DNA of 64,000 nt from JAWKIW01 sp041394145 (GTDB lineage Bacteria; Actinomycetota; Acidimicrobiia; Acidimicrobiales; Acidimicrobilacustridaceae). The stretch lies in assembly GCA_041394145.1 (NCBI GenBank), contig JAWKIW010000019.1, forward strand, positions 1-64,000, written 5' to 3'. The notes beneath the pieces were generated by a model. It worked only from the letters and a program-made list of their open reading frames with translations. It had not been told where the DNA came from and did not search any database. Position numbers and translations under genes: made by a program. Shown here in pieces: positions 27,449 to 36,128 of the stretch (position 1 is the first letter of the stretch; every line of letters begins with the position of its first letter).

Positions 27449-28363
27449 ATGCGCAGACCACGACCGGGACGGACCCTCCTCGGCGCGGCGACGGTGGCCG
27501 TCGCCCTCGCCACCACCGCCTGCGTGGTGCCGGTGCCCCCACCGCCCGACACCAGCACGACCACGACGTCCACGACCGCGCCCCCGCCGGCGGTCCCCCG
27601 GTTCGACCACGTCGTGGTGGTGGTCGAGGAGAACCGCTCGGCCAGCTCGATCATCGGGAGCTCGTCAGCGCCGTACATCAACTCGCTGGCGGGCGACGGC
27701 GCCCTGTTCACCCAGTCCTACGCCACCCACCACCCGAGCCAGCCCAACTACCTGGCCCTGTTCTCGGGCTCCGCCCAGGGCGTCACCGACGACCGCTGCC
27801 CGCCGCCGGGTTCGCCGTACGCCACCGCCAACCTCGGCGGCCAGCTGCTCGCCGCCGGCCTGACCTTCACCGGCTACTCCGAGGACCTGCCGGCCGCCGG
27901 CTCGACGGTGTGCAGCAACGGGGGCAGCCCCGGCTACCAGCGCAAGCACAACCCGTGGGTCGACTTCTCCGACGTGCCGCCGGCGTCCAACCAGCCCTTC
28001 ACCGCCTTCCCGAGCGACCTCTCGACGCTGCCGACCGTCAGCTTCGTGGTGCCGAACCAGCTCCACGACATGCACGACGGCACCGTCGCCCAGGGCGACA
28101 CCTGGCTGCGCGACAACCTCGACGGCTACGCCCGGTGGGCCGCGACCCACAACAGCCTGCTGATCGTGACGTGGGACGAGGACGACTACCTCGGCACCAA
28201 CCAGATCGCCACCATCTTCGTCGGAGCCCACGTGGTCCCCGGCTCCTACCCCGAGCGCATCGACCACTACCGCGTGCTGCGCACCCTGCAGGACATGTAC
28301 GGCCTGCCGCCCACCGCCAACAGCGCGTCGGCGACGGCGATCACCGACGTGTGGGCGCCCTGA
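27449..28363 (+). CDS. Secreted acid phosphatase/phospholipase C-like phosphoesterase lipoprotein
   Basis: The 304-residue protein has a lipoprotein signal (LLGAATVAVALATTACVVP), a Thr/Pro-rich linker and a phosphoesterase (PF04185-type) domain. This shows FDHVVVVVEENRSASSIIGS, THHPSQPNYLALFSG, PNQLHDMHDG, LLIVTWDEDDYLGTNQIAT and IDHYRVLRTLQDMYGL. These carry the metal-binding Glu/Asp/His residues of the alkaline-phosphatase-like superfamily. It probably acts outside the membrane, releasing phosphate from esters or phospholipids. ATG 27449 is preceded by GGAAGGA. It is followed by a strong palindrome at 28371. Confidence 0.85.
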   Translation: MRRPRPGRTLLGAATVAVALATTACVVPVPPPPDTSTTTTSTTAPPPAVPRFDHVVVVVEENRSASSIIGSSSAPYINSLAGDGALFTQSYATHHPSQPNYLALFSGSAQGVTDDRCPPPGSPYATANLGGQLLAAGLTFTGYSEDLPAAGSTVCSNGGSPGYQRKHNPWVDFSDVPPASNQPFTAFPSDLSTLPTVSFVVPNQLHDMHDGTVAQGDTWLRDNLDGYARWAATHNSLLIVTWDEDDYLGTNQIATIFVGAHVVPGSYPERIDHYRVLRTLQDMYGLPPTANSASATAITDVWAP

Positions 28364-28370
28364 CCGGCAG

Positions 28371-28401
28371 CGGCCGGCCCGGCTCGAGCCGGACCGGCCG
28401 G
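28371..28401. terminator. Bidirectional terminator-like palindrome
   Basis: A dyad centred on CCGGCTCGAGCCGG, with CGGCCGG and CCGGCCG flanks, lies eight bases after the phosphoesterase stop and 24 bases before the end of the convergent acyl-CoA dehydrogenase. It is GC-rich, with no T-tract. Confidence 0.55.
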
Positions 28402-28424
28402 CCGATGGCCGTACCGCCGTCCGC

Positions 28425-29570
28425 TCAGCCCGCGACCGGCTCGAGGCCGAGGGCGAGGCGGCCCGAGAACATCTCCTGGCGGGCCGCGGTGAGCGGGTGG
28501 TACAGGCTGCCGTGCACGTCACGGAAGAGGCGCTCGATGCCGGCCGAGGTCGAGTAGGCGACCCCGCCGGCGGCCTCCATGGCGAGGCGGACGGTGTCGA
28601 TGGCGGCCTCCGACGCCACCGTCTTGCGGCTGAAGGACTGGGCCGCGTGCTCGTCGGTGTTGGCGAAGCGGAGGTCGTCGGCCAGGGCGACGGTGGTGCC
28701 GATGGCGTCTTGCGAGACGTGCAGCCGGTTCAGCATCCGCCCGACCAGCGGCGCCACGATCTCGGTGTCGCGTCGCTTGGCGGCGTACGCGATCGAGCGC
28801 TCGGCGGCCTCTTCGGCCACCCCGACGTACACAGACATGATCAACGGCAGGGCGGCGCCGACGACGATGTTGAACACCGGGTGCCACCCCGGTTCGCGGG
28901 TGAGCGAGACGGCGGCCTCGGGCACGAACACGTCGTCGAGGACGACGGTGTGCGAGCCGGTCGCCCGCATGCCCATGGTGTCCCAGGTCTCGTCGATGCT
29001 GACGCCCTCGGAAGCGAACGGGGCGGCGAAGTGGATCACCTTCGGGCCGTCGGGGGCGTCGTCCCAGCGGGCGCTCGACACCAGGATGTCGCCGGCGGGG
29101 CAGCCGCTCGACGGACTCTTGCGGGCCGTGACGCGGAACCCGCCGTCGACCGCGACCGCCGTGCCGTTCGACTCGGTCCAGTCGGCGGCGCCGGTGGAGA
29201 TCAGGATGGCGCCGTCCACCACCTTGGCCAGCACCGGGGCCGGCAGGTCGTGACGGTGGCGCCACACCTGGAAGGCCACCAGGTGGGTGTGCATCGACAG
29301 CGTGAGCGCCGTCGCCGGGCAGCCCCGGGCCAGCGTGGCCAGGCTGGCGCACGCCTCGGGGTAGCTCGCCCCTCCCCCACCGAGCTCGGCGGGGACGAGC
29401 ATCGAGGTGAAGCCGCGATCGCGCAGCACGGCGCAGGCGTCGGCGACGAAGTCACCCAGGCGGTCGTGCTCGGCCGCCTCCTCGCCGATGAGCACGGCGA
29501 CGTCGTGGGCCTCGGACACCCAGCGGCTGTCGGGGTCGGCACCGGTCCAGTGCGGCGGTGGTGTGGTCAT
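28425..29570 (-). CDS. Acyl-CoA dehydrogenase family protein
   Basis: The 381-residue flavoprotein shows the acyl-CoA dehydrogenase layout: FTSMLVPAELGGGGASYPEA, CPATALTLSMHTHLVAFQVW, ISTGAADWTESNGTAV (FAD/substrate loop), VTARKSPSSGCPAGDILVSS, DTMGMRATGSHTVVLDDVFV (the MRATGS motif), and a C-terminal helical domain with AGGVAYSTSAGIERLFRDVH. The catalytic Glu position is not obvious, so it may belong to the oxidase/monooxygenase side of the superfamily. ATG 29570 has GAGGAGG upstream. It is divergent from the HxlR regulator at 29770, which probably controls it. Confidence 0.85.
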   Translation of the reverse strand: MTTPPPHWTGADPDSRWVSEAHDVAVLIGEEAAEHDRLGDFVADACAVLRDRGFTSMLVPAELGGGGASYPEACASLATLARGCPATALTLSMHTHLVAFQVWRHRHDLPAPVLAKVVDGAILISTGAADWTESNGTAVAVDGGFRVTARKSPSSGCPAGDILVSSARWDDAPDGPKVIHFAAPFASEGVSIDETWDTMGMRATGSHTVVLDDVFVPEAAVSLTREPGWHPVFNIVVGAALPLIMSVYVGVAEEAAERSIAYAAKRRDTEIVAPLVGRMLNRLHVSQDAIGTTVALADDLRFANTDEHAAQSFSRKTVASEAAIDTVRLAMEAAGGVAYSTSAGIERLFRDVHGSLYHPLTAARQEMFSGRLALGLEPVAG

Positions 29571-29666
29571 GGCGAGCCTCCTCGATCGCTCGGTTGACGC
29601 CAGTTCGTCGCTGTTCAGGGTGAGGGATGGGCCCGCATCGCCCCAGTGCACATTCAGGACCGCCGT

Positions 29667-29683
29667 GGTGCAGAATCTGTACC
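29667..29683. promoter_or_regulatory. Candidate HxlR operator
   Basis: GGTGCAGAATCTGTACC is a near-perfect 17-base dyad (arms GGTNCAGA/TCTGNACC) in the gap between the divergent acyl-CoA dehydrogenase and HxlR genes. Such placement is expected for the HxlR binding site. Confidence 0.45.
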
Positions 29684-29769
29684 GGTGGGGAGCGGCCCGG
29701 CCCGAGCCGGCCCTCGCCGCCGATCGACGGCCGGCGAGGGACGGCCGAGCGGACCTCGGGAGGTGCGCA

Positions 29770-30459
29770 GTGGCGCTTCGCTCCAACGGCTACGGCCAGT
29801 ACTGCCCCATCACCCGCGCCGTCGAGGTGCTCGGCGAGCGGTGGACGCTGCTCATCGTGCGCGACCTGCTGACCGGCGCGACGCGGTTCAACGACCTGGC
29901 ACGAGGCAACCCGGGCCTGTCGCGCTCGCTGCTGGCCAAGCGCCTGCGCCAGCTCGAGCTGGCCGGGGTGGTCGAGAAGGTCGATGGCGAGTACCACCTC
30001 ACCCCGGCCGGTCGCGACCTCGAAGGGGTGGTGTTCGGGCTGGCGGAGTGGGGCGCCCGGTGGCAGTTCGGCGAGCCGGAGCCCGACGAGCTCGATCCCG
30101 AGCTGCTGATGTGGTGGGTCCATGACCGCCTCGACCTGTCGGTGCTGCCCGAGCGGCGGGTGGTGCTGGGCTTCGCGTTCCGGGGCCGGCCCGAGCGCTG
30201 CTGGATCGTGCGCGACGCCCTGGGCCCGTCGCTGTGCACCCACGACCCGGGCTTCGAGGTGGACGTGCAGGTCGACGCCGACCTCGCCGCCCTCTACCGG
30301 GTGTGGCTCGGCCACCTGGAGCTGCGGGCCGCGCTGCGCCAGGGCCTGGTGGCCTTCCGCGGACCAGCGGCGCTGACCCGGCGCATGCCCGACGTGTTCC
30401 AGCTGTCGATCGTGGCGCCGCTCGTCGCCGAGGCGGCGGCCGACCGCAGCCCGGCCTGA
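29770..30459 (+). CDS. HxlR family winged-helix regulator
   Basis: The 229-residue protein has CPITRAVEVLGERWTLLIVR, DLLTGATRFNDLARGNPGLS and RSLLAKRLRQLELAGVVEKV, the standard HxlR winged-helix signature with the N-terminal Cys. The C-terminal half (LSVLPERRVVLGFAFRGRPE and beyond) resembles the SCP2-like extension seen in a subset of HxlR proteins. GTG 29770 has GGAGGT five bases upstream. It is divergent from the acyl-CoA dehydrogenase, and only seven bases separate it from the convergent gene ending at 30467. Confidence 0.85.
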   Translation: MALRSNGYGQYCPITRAVEVLGERWTLLIVRDLLTGATRFNDLARGNPGLSRSLLAKRLRQLELAGVVEKVDGEYHLTPAGRDLEGVVFGLAEWGARWQFGEPEPDELDPELLMWWVHDRLDLSVLPERRVVLGFAFRGRPERCWIVRDALGPSLCTHDPGFEVDVQVDADLAALYRVWLGHLELRAALRQGLVAFRGPAALTRRMPDVFQLSIVAPLVAEAAADRSPA

Positions 30460-30466
30460 GCGCTGC

Positions 30467-31057
30467 TCAGGCGTACACGGGGTCGGTGAGGTCGAGGAAC
30501 GTCGGCTCGGCGGCCATGATGTCCCGGTACTGACGGTCCGTCTCCTCGTCGGCCTCGGACGCCTCGCCCGCCCGGGCCGCCGCCTCGGAGCGGAAGTACA
30601 TGATCTGGGTGAAGGCGCCGTCGTCGCCGTGCCACGCCATCACCCCACCCAGGACGTCGGGCCGGTCCTCGGCGAGCTGGGGCGTCATGTCGTGCAGCAT
30701 CTGACGGGCCGACGCCTGGTCCTTGACCCGTCCCTGGATGACCTGCACGAACCCGGCCTCGTCGGAGCCGCCACCCATGAGCTCGTCGACGTCGGCGCAG
30801 TCCCGGAACGTGATGTCGGCGAAGGCCGGCTCCATCTCGGCCCACCACGCCCCCTGCTCCGCCCGCTCGCTGTTGGCGCGAGCGTCGGCCTCGGACGCGA
30901 ACCGCACGGCGACGAAGCCGGTGCCGTCGGCCGTCACCCCCGACGTGCTGCCGAGGAAGCCGGTGGCGCCGGGCCGCAGCTCGGCGTTCCAGCGCTCCCC
31001 CTGGGCGCGGAACCGCTCGGGGTCGCGCAGGCGACCCTGGATCGTCTGGACGAACAT
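30467..31057 (-). CDS. Duplicated antibiotic-biosynthesis-monooxygenase (ABM)-fold protein
   Basis: The 196-residue protein is an internal duplication. MFVQTIQGRLRDPERFRAQG at residue 1 and GFVQVIQGRVKDQASARQML at about 100 align, as do FVAVRFASEADARAN and TQIMYFRSEAAARAG. Each half looks like a dimeric alpha-beta barrel (ABM/Dabb) unit, so the chain could form the barrel alone. ATG 31057; the gene reads minus and ends next to the HxlR gene. The catalytic role is unknown. Confidence 0.7.
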   Translation of the reverse strand: MFVQTIQGRLRDPERFRAQGERWNAELRPGATGFLGSTSGVTADGTGFVAVRFASEADARANSERAEQGAWWAEMEPAFADITFRDCADVDELMGGGSDEAGFVQVIQGRVKDQASARQMLHDMTPQLAEDRPDVLGGVMAWHGDDGAFTQIMYFRSEAAARAGEASEADEETDRQYRDIMAAEPTFLDLTDPVYA

Positions 31058-31173
31058 GGTCGAATCCCCCCTCCGGGCAGGGTCCCCCACCTGCCTCCGG
31101 GCGATCATCCGCCCGATGCCGGTCGATGTCCAGCGACGCCTTCGGCCGGTCCCGGCGCCCCCAACGCAGAACC

Positions 31174-31213
31174 GGTCATGGATCTGCGCGCTGGAGCGCT
31201 CGAAACGATGACG
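31174..31213. repeat. Dispersed 40-bp hairpin repeat, copy A
   Basis: This is one of three related 40-base units (with 32330-32369 and 43046-43085). The outer arms are GTCAT...ATGAC and the inner stem here is GCGCT-GG-AGCGC. It lies between the ABM-fold gene and the DapB-like gene. The 3' flank GAGAAC resembles the GGGAAC/AGGAAC flanks of the other copies. Confidence 0.6.
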
Positions 31214-31225
31214 AGAACCCCGAGC

Positions 31226-32299
31226 TCAGCCGTGGGGGGCGAAGCCGAAGCCGTAGCCGCTGCGCACCAGGGGCAGGTCGGCCATGGTGGCGATCCCCGG
31301 CGGGGCGGCGCACACGGCGGGGATGGCGTTCACCGCCGCCATGGCCGTCGCGATGCTGGCCGCCCGCACGTGCTCGTGGATCGGCAGGTCCCGGGTCCAG
31401 CTGGCGAGGCCGAGGGTGTGGGTGCGGAACGACGGGTCGCCCTCGATGGTGAGCGTCCAACCGTCGGCGGGCGTGGGCCAGTGCGACGGGTACTCGCCGC
31501 CGACGGTCCACAGCGTCTCGATCTCCACCAGCACCTCGCCGTCGCGGCGCCCGCACCAGTGCCACCGCTGGCCGGCCACCGTGCCCGCCGGCAGGGTGAT
31601 CCCGAAGACGTCGTGGTCGTCGCGGGCGTCGATCAGCTCGACGTCGGTGGTGATCTCGTCGATGCCGCCACCCAGCGCGTCCGACAGCAGCCGCACCATC
31701 TCCTTGAAGATCCCGCTGTTGAAGCGCAGGAAGTCGCTGGCCTCCTCGCTCACCTCGGCGGCGGGGCGACCGAAGCGCATGTTGTCGAAGGTGATGTTGG
31801 TCGACTCGTAGAACGACCAGTCGGCCCGCTCCTGCAGCGTGATGCGCTCGATGCGCCGGCTCATGCCCGACAGCGCCAGGGGCAGCACGCCGCTGAGCAC
31901 GCCGGGGTTGAGGCCGGTGCCGTGCACCGAGGTGCCGCCCTCGGCGCAGGCCTCCTCGAGGCGGCCCAGGTCGTCGGGTGGCAGCGACGGGGGGTGGAAG
32001 AGGAAGGCGGTGGTCACGACGTTGGTCCCCGACGCCAGGATCCGGCAGACGTCGTCGAGCGACGCGATGCGGGGGACGTACACGACGCAGTCGGCACCGA
32101 GGGCGAGCAGGGCGTCGACGTCGCGGGTGGCGGTGACGCCGATCGGGCCGATGCCGGCGATCTCGCCGAGGTCGCGGCCGTCCTTGGCGTCGGACGAGAC
32201 CCACCCGCCGACGAGCACGAGGTCGGGCCGCATGGCGCAGGCGCGGATGGCCTCCACCCCCTGGTGGCCGGTGGCCCACTGCACGACGCGAAGCGGCAT
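31226..32299 (-). CDS. NAD(P)-dependent dehydrogenase, dihydrodipicolinate reductase-like
   Basis: The 357-residue protein opens MPLRVVQWATGHQGVEAIRA, a variant dinucleotide-binding loop (usually G-x-G-x-x-G). DCVVYVPRIASLDDVCRILA, GTNVVTTAFLFHPPS and VHGTGLNPGVLSGVLPLALS follow, the layout of DapB-like/2,4-diaminopentanoate-dehydrogenase-type proteins common in actinobacteria. Actual lysine-pathway function is unlikely at this length. A minus-strand -10 TAGCGT (32312-32307) ends seven bases before ATG 32299, so it appears leaderless. It is flanked on both sides by copies of the 40-bp hairpin repeat. Confidence 0.75.
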   Translation of the reverse strand: MPLRVVQWATGHQGVEAIRACAMRPDLVLVGGWVSSDAKDGRDLGEIAGIGPIGVTATRDVDALLALGADCVVYVPRIASLDDVCRILASGTNVVTTAFLFHPPSLPPDDLGRLEEACAEGGTSVHGTGLNPGVLSGVLPLALSGMSRRIERITLQERADWSFYESTNITFDNMRFGRPAAEVSEEASDFLRFNSGIFKEMVRLLSDALGGGIDEITTDVELIDARDDHDVFGITLPAGTVAGQRWHWCGRRDGEVLVEIETLWTVGGEYPSHWPTPADGWTLTIEGDPSFRTHTLGLASWTRDLPIHEHVRAASIATAMAAVNAIPAVCAAPPGIATMADLPLVRSGYGFGFAPHG

Positions 32300-32329
32300 G
32301 GCCGCACGCTAGGCCCACCACCGGATCCC

Positions 32330-32369
32330 GTCATGGATCTGCGTGCTCCCACGCTCGAAACGATGACGG
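32330..32369. repeat. Dispersed 40-bp hairpin repeat, copy B
   Basis: The outer arms CGTCAT/ATGACG pair perfectly. The inner stem GCGTG-CTCC-CACGC differs from copy A but also pairs. It is located upstream of the DapB-like gene, beyond its promoter, and is followed by GGAACGCC as in copy C. Confidence 0.65.
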
Positions 32370-32502
32370 GAACGCCGGGCTGGGCGGAACGCGGGGCTGG
32401 GCGGAACGCCGGACGCGAGGCGTCGTCGTGCTAGACGTTGCGGCGTGGTGCGGACGCCCCTGCTCGACGAGGCGGACCGGCGGGACTGATCGGGCGCCGG
32501 CG

Positions 32503-33222
32503 ATGACCAACCCCTTCGCGCTCGACAACACCGGCATCCGGCGACCGGCGACCATGACCACCGTCCTGTCGGTCGCGGCCGGCTTCGTCGACGCCTTCGT
32601 CTACCTGCACGTGCAGGCCGTGTTCACCGCCAACCAGTCCGGCAACCTGATCCTGGCGGGCATGGCGATCGGGCAGGGCTCGCTCTCGGCCGCCGTGCTG
32701 CCCACGCTGTCGGTCGTGGCCTACGTCATCGGCGCCGCCATCGGTGTGGCCGCCTTCGACGAGCCGGGCAAGGGGCGGCGGCGCTTCCTCGGGGCGCTGG
32801 CCCTCGACATCGCCGTGCTCGTGGCCCTCGCCGTCGCCATGCACGCGACCGGCGCGGTGGGCGACCCCAACCGCCGACCCGATCTCGTGCTCTACACGCT
32901 CGTGGCGCTGGCCGCCGCCACCATCGGGCTGCAGACGGTGGCGCTGCGGTCGGTGCGGCACGTGAGCGTGCTGACCAGCGCCAGCACCGGCAACGTCACC
33001 ACCATCGGCGTCGCCCTCGGGCGACTCGGTCGGCGCGGGGGAAGCGCCGCCGAGGGCGTGTCGGTCATCGTGGTGGCCGTGCTCGCGTACGTCGTGGGCG
33101 CCGCGCTCGGCGCCGCCTTCGGTCGGATCGACGCCGCCGGCTCGCTGGTGCTGCTCGTCCCGGCGGCGATGGTGGCCGGCTCGCTCGTCAGCCAGCTCCG
33201 GCCGAGGCGACCCCGCCCCTGA
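32503..33222 (+). CDS. YoaK/DUF1275 family membrane protein
   Basis: The 239-residue protein begins with a short tail, then MTTVLSVAAGFVDAFVYLHV and VFTANQSGNLILAGMAIGQG (the DUF1275 SGN motif). About six transmembrane helices follow, including TIGLQTVALRSVRHVSVLTS with TGNVTTIGVALG as the second motif. Two-fold similarity of these motifs is characteristic of the family. It is predicted to be an inner-membrane protein; function is unknown. ATG 32503. It converges with the GH2 gene, three bases apart. Confidence 0.85.
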   Translation: MTNPFALDNTGIRRPATMTTVLSVAAGFVDAFVYLHVQAVFTANQSGNLILAGMAIGQGSLSAAVLPTLSVVAYVIGAAIGVAAFDEPGKGRRRFLGALALDIAVLVALAVAMHATGAVGDPNRRPDLVLYTLVALAAATIGLQTVALRSVRHVSVLTSASTGNVTTIGVALGRLGRRGGSAAEGVSVIVVAVLAYVVGAALGAAFGRIDAAGSLVLLVPAAMVAGSLVSQLRPRRPRP

Positions 33223-33225
33223 CGC

Positions 33226-35106
33226 TCACCTCGGCCGAGGCCCGGACCACGGCAGGGCCTCGAGCACCGCCCGCAGGCGCGCCGGGTCGACCTTGGGCCG
33301 GCGGGCCGCGGTGAGCAGGCCGTTGACCTCCTGCTCGGTGTCGGCCAGCTGGGTCCAGCACCACCCCCGCAGCTCGGGCACCGACTCCGCCGCCGCCACC
33401 AGCGCGGCGAAGCGGGCGAGGAGGTCCTCGGCGTCGTCGGCGCCCACGTAGTCGAAGCGGTCGGCCACCGGGCCGCCCGTGGCCAGGCCGATCCCCCCGA
33501 GCTCGGACAGCACCAGCGGCCCGGCCGCGCCCGGCTCCGGCACGCAACCCTCGGCCCACACCGTGGGATCGGGCAGCATCTCCCGGAGCCGCTCCGGGTC
33601 GACGGCCGACAGGTCGTCGACCCCGGCGAACCGCAGCCAGCGGCCGAGGTCGAAGTCGGGCACCTCGGCGTCGAGGGCGAGCGCCCCACGGTCCCAGCCC
33701 CGAGCCTCGATGCCCGTCCACCGGGCGGCCAGCGCGGCGGGGTCCTGCTCGTAGTCGTGGACGTCGACGACGTCGGTGTCGACGTGGCCCCACCCGCTGT
33801 TGTCGATCACCGGCCGGGTCGGGTCCAGCGCACGGGTGGCGGCCACGAAGCGCCGCACGGTGGCCTGGTGCTCGGGTCGCCGCCCCACGCCCTGGATCCC
33901 CCACGACTCGTTGAAGGGCACCCAGGCGATCACCGCCGGGTGGCTTCCGTCGCGCCCGATCGCCTCGGTCCACTCGGCCAGGGCGTCGTCGGCGAGCGCC
34001 CCCTCGATCCGGGCGAGCCCGAACGGCGACGGCAGCTCCTCCCACACCAGCACGCCGAGGCGGTCGGCGTGCCACAGGACGCGGGGGTCCTCGATCTTCT
34101 GGTGCTTGCGCACGCCGTCGAACCCGGCGTCCTTCACGAAGCGCAGGTCGGTCAGGATCGCCTCCTCCGTCGGCGGCGTGAGGAGCGAGTCGGGCCAGTA
34201 GCCCTGGTCGAGCAGGAGGCGCTGGCGCAGCGGCGCGCCGTTGAGCAGCCACCGGTCGCCCTCGACGGCCACGGTGCGGAAGCCGACGTGGCCGTGGACC
34301 GTGTCGAGCACGTCGCCGTCGGCGTCGACCAGCTCGGCCCGCAGGTCGCACAGCACCGGGTCGGCCGGCGACCACGGCCGCACGCCGGCGATCGTGCCCG
34401 TGACGGTGGTGCCCACCGCCCACAGGACCTCCGCCCGACCGTCGACGTCGAGGGTGACGCGCACGCCCCCCACCCGCGCCGCGTCGCCGCGCACGTCGGC
34501 CGTGGCCGTGACCGCGCCGTCGGCGCCGGCCACGACGTGCAGCTCGTGGACCCACGCCGGGCCGGTGACCTCGGTCCACACCGGCTGCCAGATGCCGCTG
34601 GTGGGCGTGTAGTGGACCAGGTACGGGAACGTCGCCGTCTGCTTGCCCCGCAGCTGGTCGCTGCGCAGCTCGTCGACGGCCCGCACGACGAGCTCGTGGT
34701 CGGTGGCCTCACCCCGCCCGGCGTCGAGGGCGTCGGTGACGTCGACGGTGAACGACGTGTGCCCGCCCCGGTGGTCGCCGACCTCGGTGCCGTCCACCCA
34801 CACCGTCGCCGCGAAGTCCACCGCGCCGAGGTGCACGAGCACCCGCTCGCCGTCGTCGTGCGGCGGCGGCTCGAACCGTCGGCGGTACCACACGACCTCG
34901 AACGGCTCGGTGGTCCCGATGCCGCTCGCCTCGCTCTGGAAGGCGAAGGGCACCACGATCCGCCGGTCGAAGACCACCTCGTCGGGTTCCAGATCGGCCG
35001 AGGCGAGGGCCCCGAGCGCACAGTCCCACCAGCCGTTCAGGCTCGCCCAGCGCTCGCGCCGGCGGTCGGGCCGCGGGTGCTCGCCGCGGGGGACGGTCGG
35101 GCTCAC
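33226..35106 (-). CDS. Glycoside hydrolase family 2 protein (beta-galactosidase/beta-glucuronidase-like)
   Basis: The 626-residue protein has the GH2 order. A sugar-binding beta-sandwich contains WYRRRFEPPPHDDGERVLVH, GAVDFAATVWVDGTEVGDHR and TPTSGIWQPVWTEVTG. An Ig-like domain follows, and then a TIM barrel with FVKDAGFDGVRKHQKIEDPR, acid/base Glu in AWVPFNESWGIQG and nucleophile Glu in PLVLSELGGIGLATGG. It has no signal peptide, so it should act in the cytoplasm on an imported glycoside. The GTG start at 35106 overlaps the previous gene stop (GTGA). The sugar specificity is not visible. Confidence 0.88.
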   Translation of the reverse strand: MSPTVPRGEHPRPDRRRERWASLNGWWDCALGALASADLEPDEVVFDRRIVVPFAFQSEASGIGTTEPFEVVWYRRRFEPPPHDDGERVLVHLGAVDFAATVWVDGTEVGDHRGGHTSFTVDVTDALDAGRGEATDHELVVRAVDELRSDQLRGKQTATFPYLVHYTPTSGIWQPVWTEVTGPAWVHELHVVAGADGAVTATADVRGDAARVGGVRVTLDVDGRAEVLWAVGTTVTGTIAGVRPWSPADPVLCDLRAELVDADGDVLDTVHGHVGFRTVAVEGDRWLLNGAPLRQRLLLDQGYWPDSLLTPPTEEAILTDLRFVKDAGFDGVRKHQKIEDPRVLWHADRLGVLVWEELPSPFGLARIEGALADDALAEWTEAIGRDGSHPAVIAWVPFNESWGIQGVGRRPEHQATVRRFVAATRALDPTRPVIDNSGWGHVDTDVVDVHDYEQDPAALAARWTGIEARGWDRGALALDAEVPDFDLGRWLRFAGVDDLSAVDPERLREMLPDPTVWAEGCVPEPGAAGPLVLSELGGIGLATGGPVADRFDYVGADDAEDLLARFAALVAAAESVPELRGWCWTQLADTEQEVNGLLTAARRPKVDPARLRAVLEALPWSGPRPR

Positions 35107-35342
35107 GCCCCGCCGGGGGGACGGTCGCCCGGTCCGCCACCCGGTGCGCTACCCGGTCCGCCGCCACCAGGTCCGCCTCCGGAGCGGTGTCGGGCCAGCA
35201 CCACGACCACGATCACGGCGACGGCGACCAGCACGACGAGGCCGGCCACGGCCACCAGCACGAGCCCGTCGGCCGGCGCCGGGTCGGGTGCCACGTCACC
35301 CAGCACACCCACCCGGGACGCGAGCCACGCGACCCCGCCCAT
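35103..35342 (-). CDS. Small single-pass membrane protein, Gly/Pro-rich tail
   Basis: The 79-residue protein has MGGVAWLASRVGVLG and a strong transmembrane helix (VLVAVAGLVVLVAVAVIVVV, about residues 27-50). A tail of Gly, Pro and Ser follows. Its stop overlaps the GH2 start. It is upstream of and translationally coupled to the GH2 gene, but the function is unknown; it could be a chance open frame. Confidence 0.4.
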   Translation of the reverse strand: MGGVAWLASRVGVLGDVAPDPAPADGLVLVAVAGLVVLVAVAVIVVVVLARHRSGGGPGGGGPGSAPGGGPGDRPPGGA

Positions 35343-35412
35343 CACCGTCGCCGATCTCGCACGTCGATCCCCTCCAACGCCGCCTCCACGTCCCTCGACC
35401 CCTCGATCGCGC

Positions 35413-35937
35413 TCACCTCGCGTCCTCCGATCCCGTCCGCTCCCAGAACGAGCTCCACGTGTCCCACGAGTCGGGCACCATCCCCCGGCCCGTCGCCGAG
35501 GCCGGCCAGTGCGCCTCGTCCTGGGCCAACGGGTCGGGCTCGACCGCGACGCCGTACCACAGCTCGTGGATCCGCCGCACGAACAGCCACGTCCCCTCGC
35601 GCCGCTCGTAGGTGTCGCGGTACAGGATCGCCTGGCGCACCCACTCGTCGCCGGCGTGCACCTCACCCGTGCAGTACACGAGGCCGGTGGCGTGGTCGTC
35701 GTCGACCAGGTCGATCTGGTGGGTGCCGACCTGCAGGATGGTCACCCCCACCGCCGACAGCGACGCCTCGAAGTCGGCCCGCAGCGCCGCACGCCCGGAC
35801 CGGCTGCGACCGACCCGCACGTCGGGCACGAACAGCGCCACGAGCGCGTCGAGGTCGCGGCGGTCGACGGCGACGGCGTAGCGGGAGGCCAGCATCCGGA
35901 TCTCGTCGTGGGCGACCAGCCGGTCGAGGGCGTCCAT
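35413..35937 (-). CDS. SnoaL-like/nuclear transport factor 2-fold protein
   Basis: The 174-residue protein reads MDALDRLVAHDEIRMLASRY, AVAVDRRDLDALVALFVPDV, then DLVDDDHATGLVYCTGEVHA and ILYRDTYERREGTWLFVRRI, the SnoaL_4 cone fold. These are often small-molecule isomerases, hydratases or dehydratases. ATG 35937. It is upstream of the small membrane protein and GH2 genes on the same strand, with short gaps that allow one transcript. Confidence 0.8.
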   Translation of the reverse strand: MDALDRLVAHDEIRMLASRYAVAVDRRDLDALVALFVPDVRVGRSRSGRAALRADFEASLSAVGVTILQVGTHQIDLVDDDHATGLVYCTGEVHAGDEWVRQAILYRDTYERREGTWLFVRRIHELWYGVAVEPDPLAQDEAHWPASATGRGMVPDSWDTWSSFWERTGSEDAR

Positions 35938-36128
35938 CGCCCGCCTGTCTACCCGACCGCGACGAACGATCGGCGAACGGCCGGCCCCACCCCCCGCCCC
36001 CGGCGTCCCAGCTGACACCTGGCGCGCCCCAGCCCACGGATCGTCAGCCGGTCCGCGACCGCGGGGTGGCGAGGGGGTGGGGACGAGGACGGCGACGCGC
36101 AGCACGGGGCCGAGCGACGACGTGCCCG

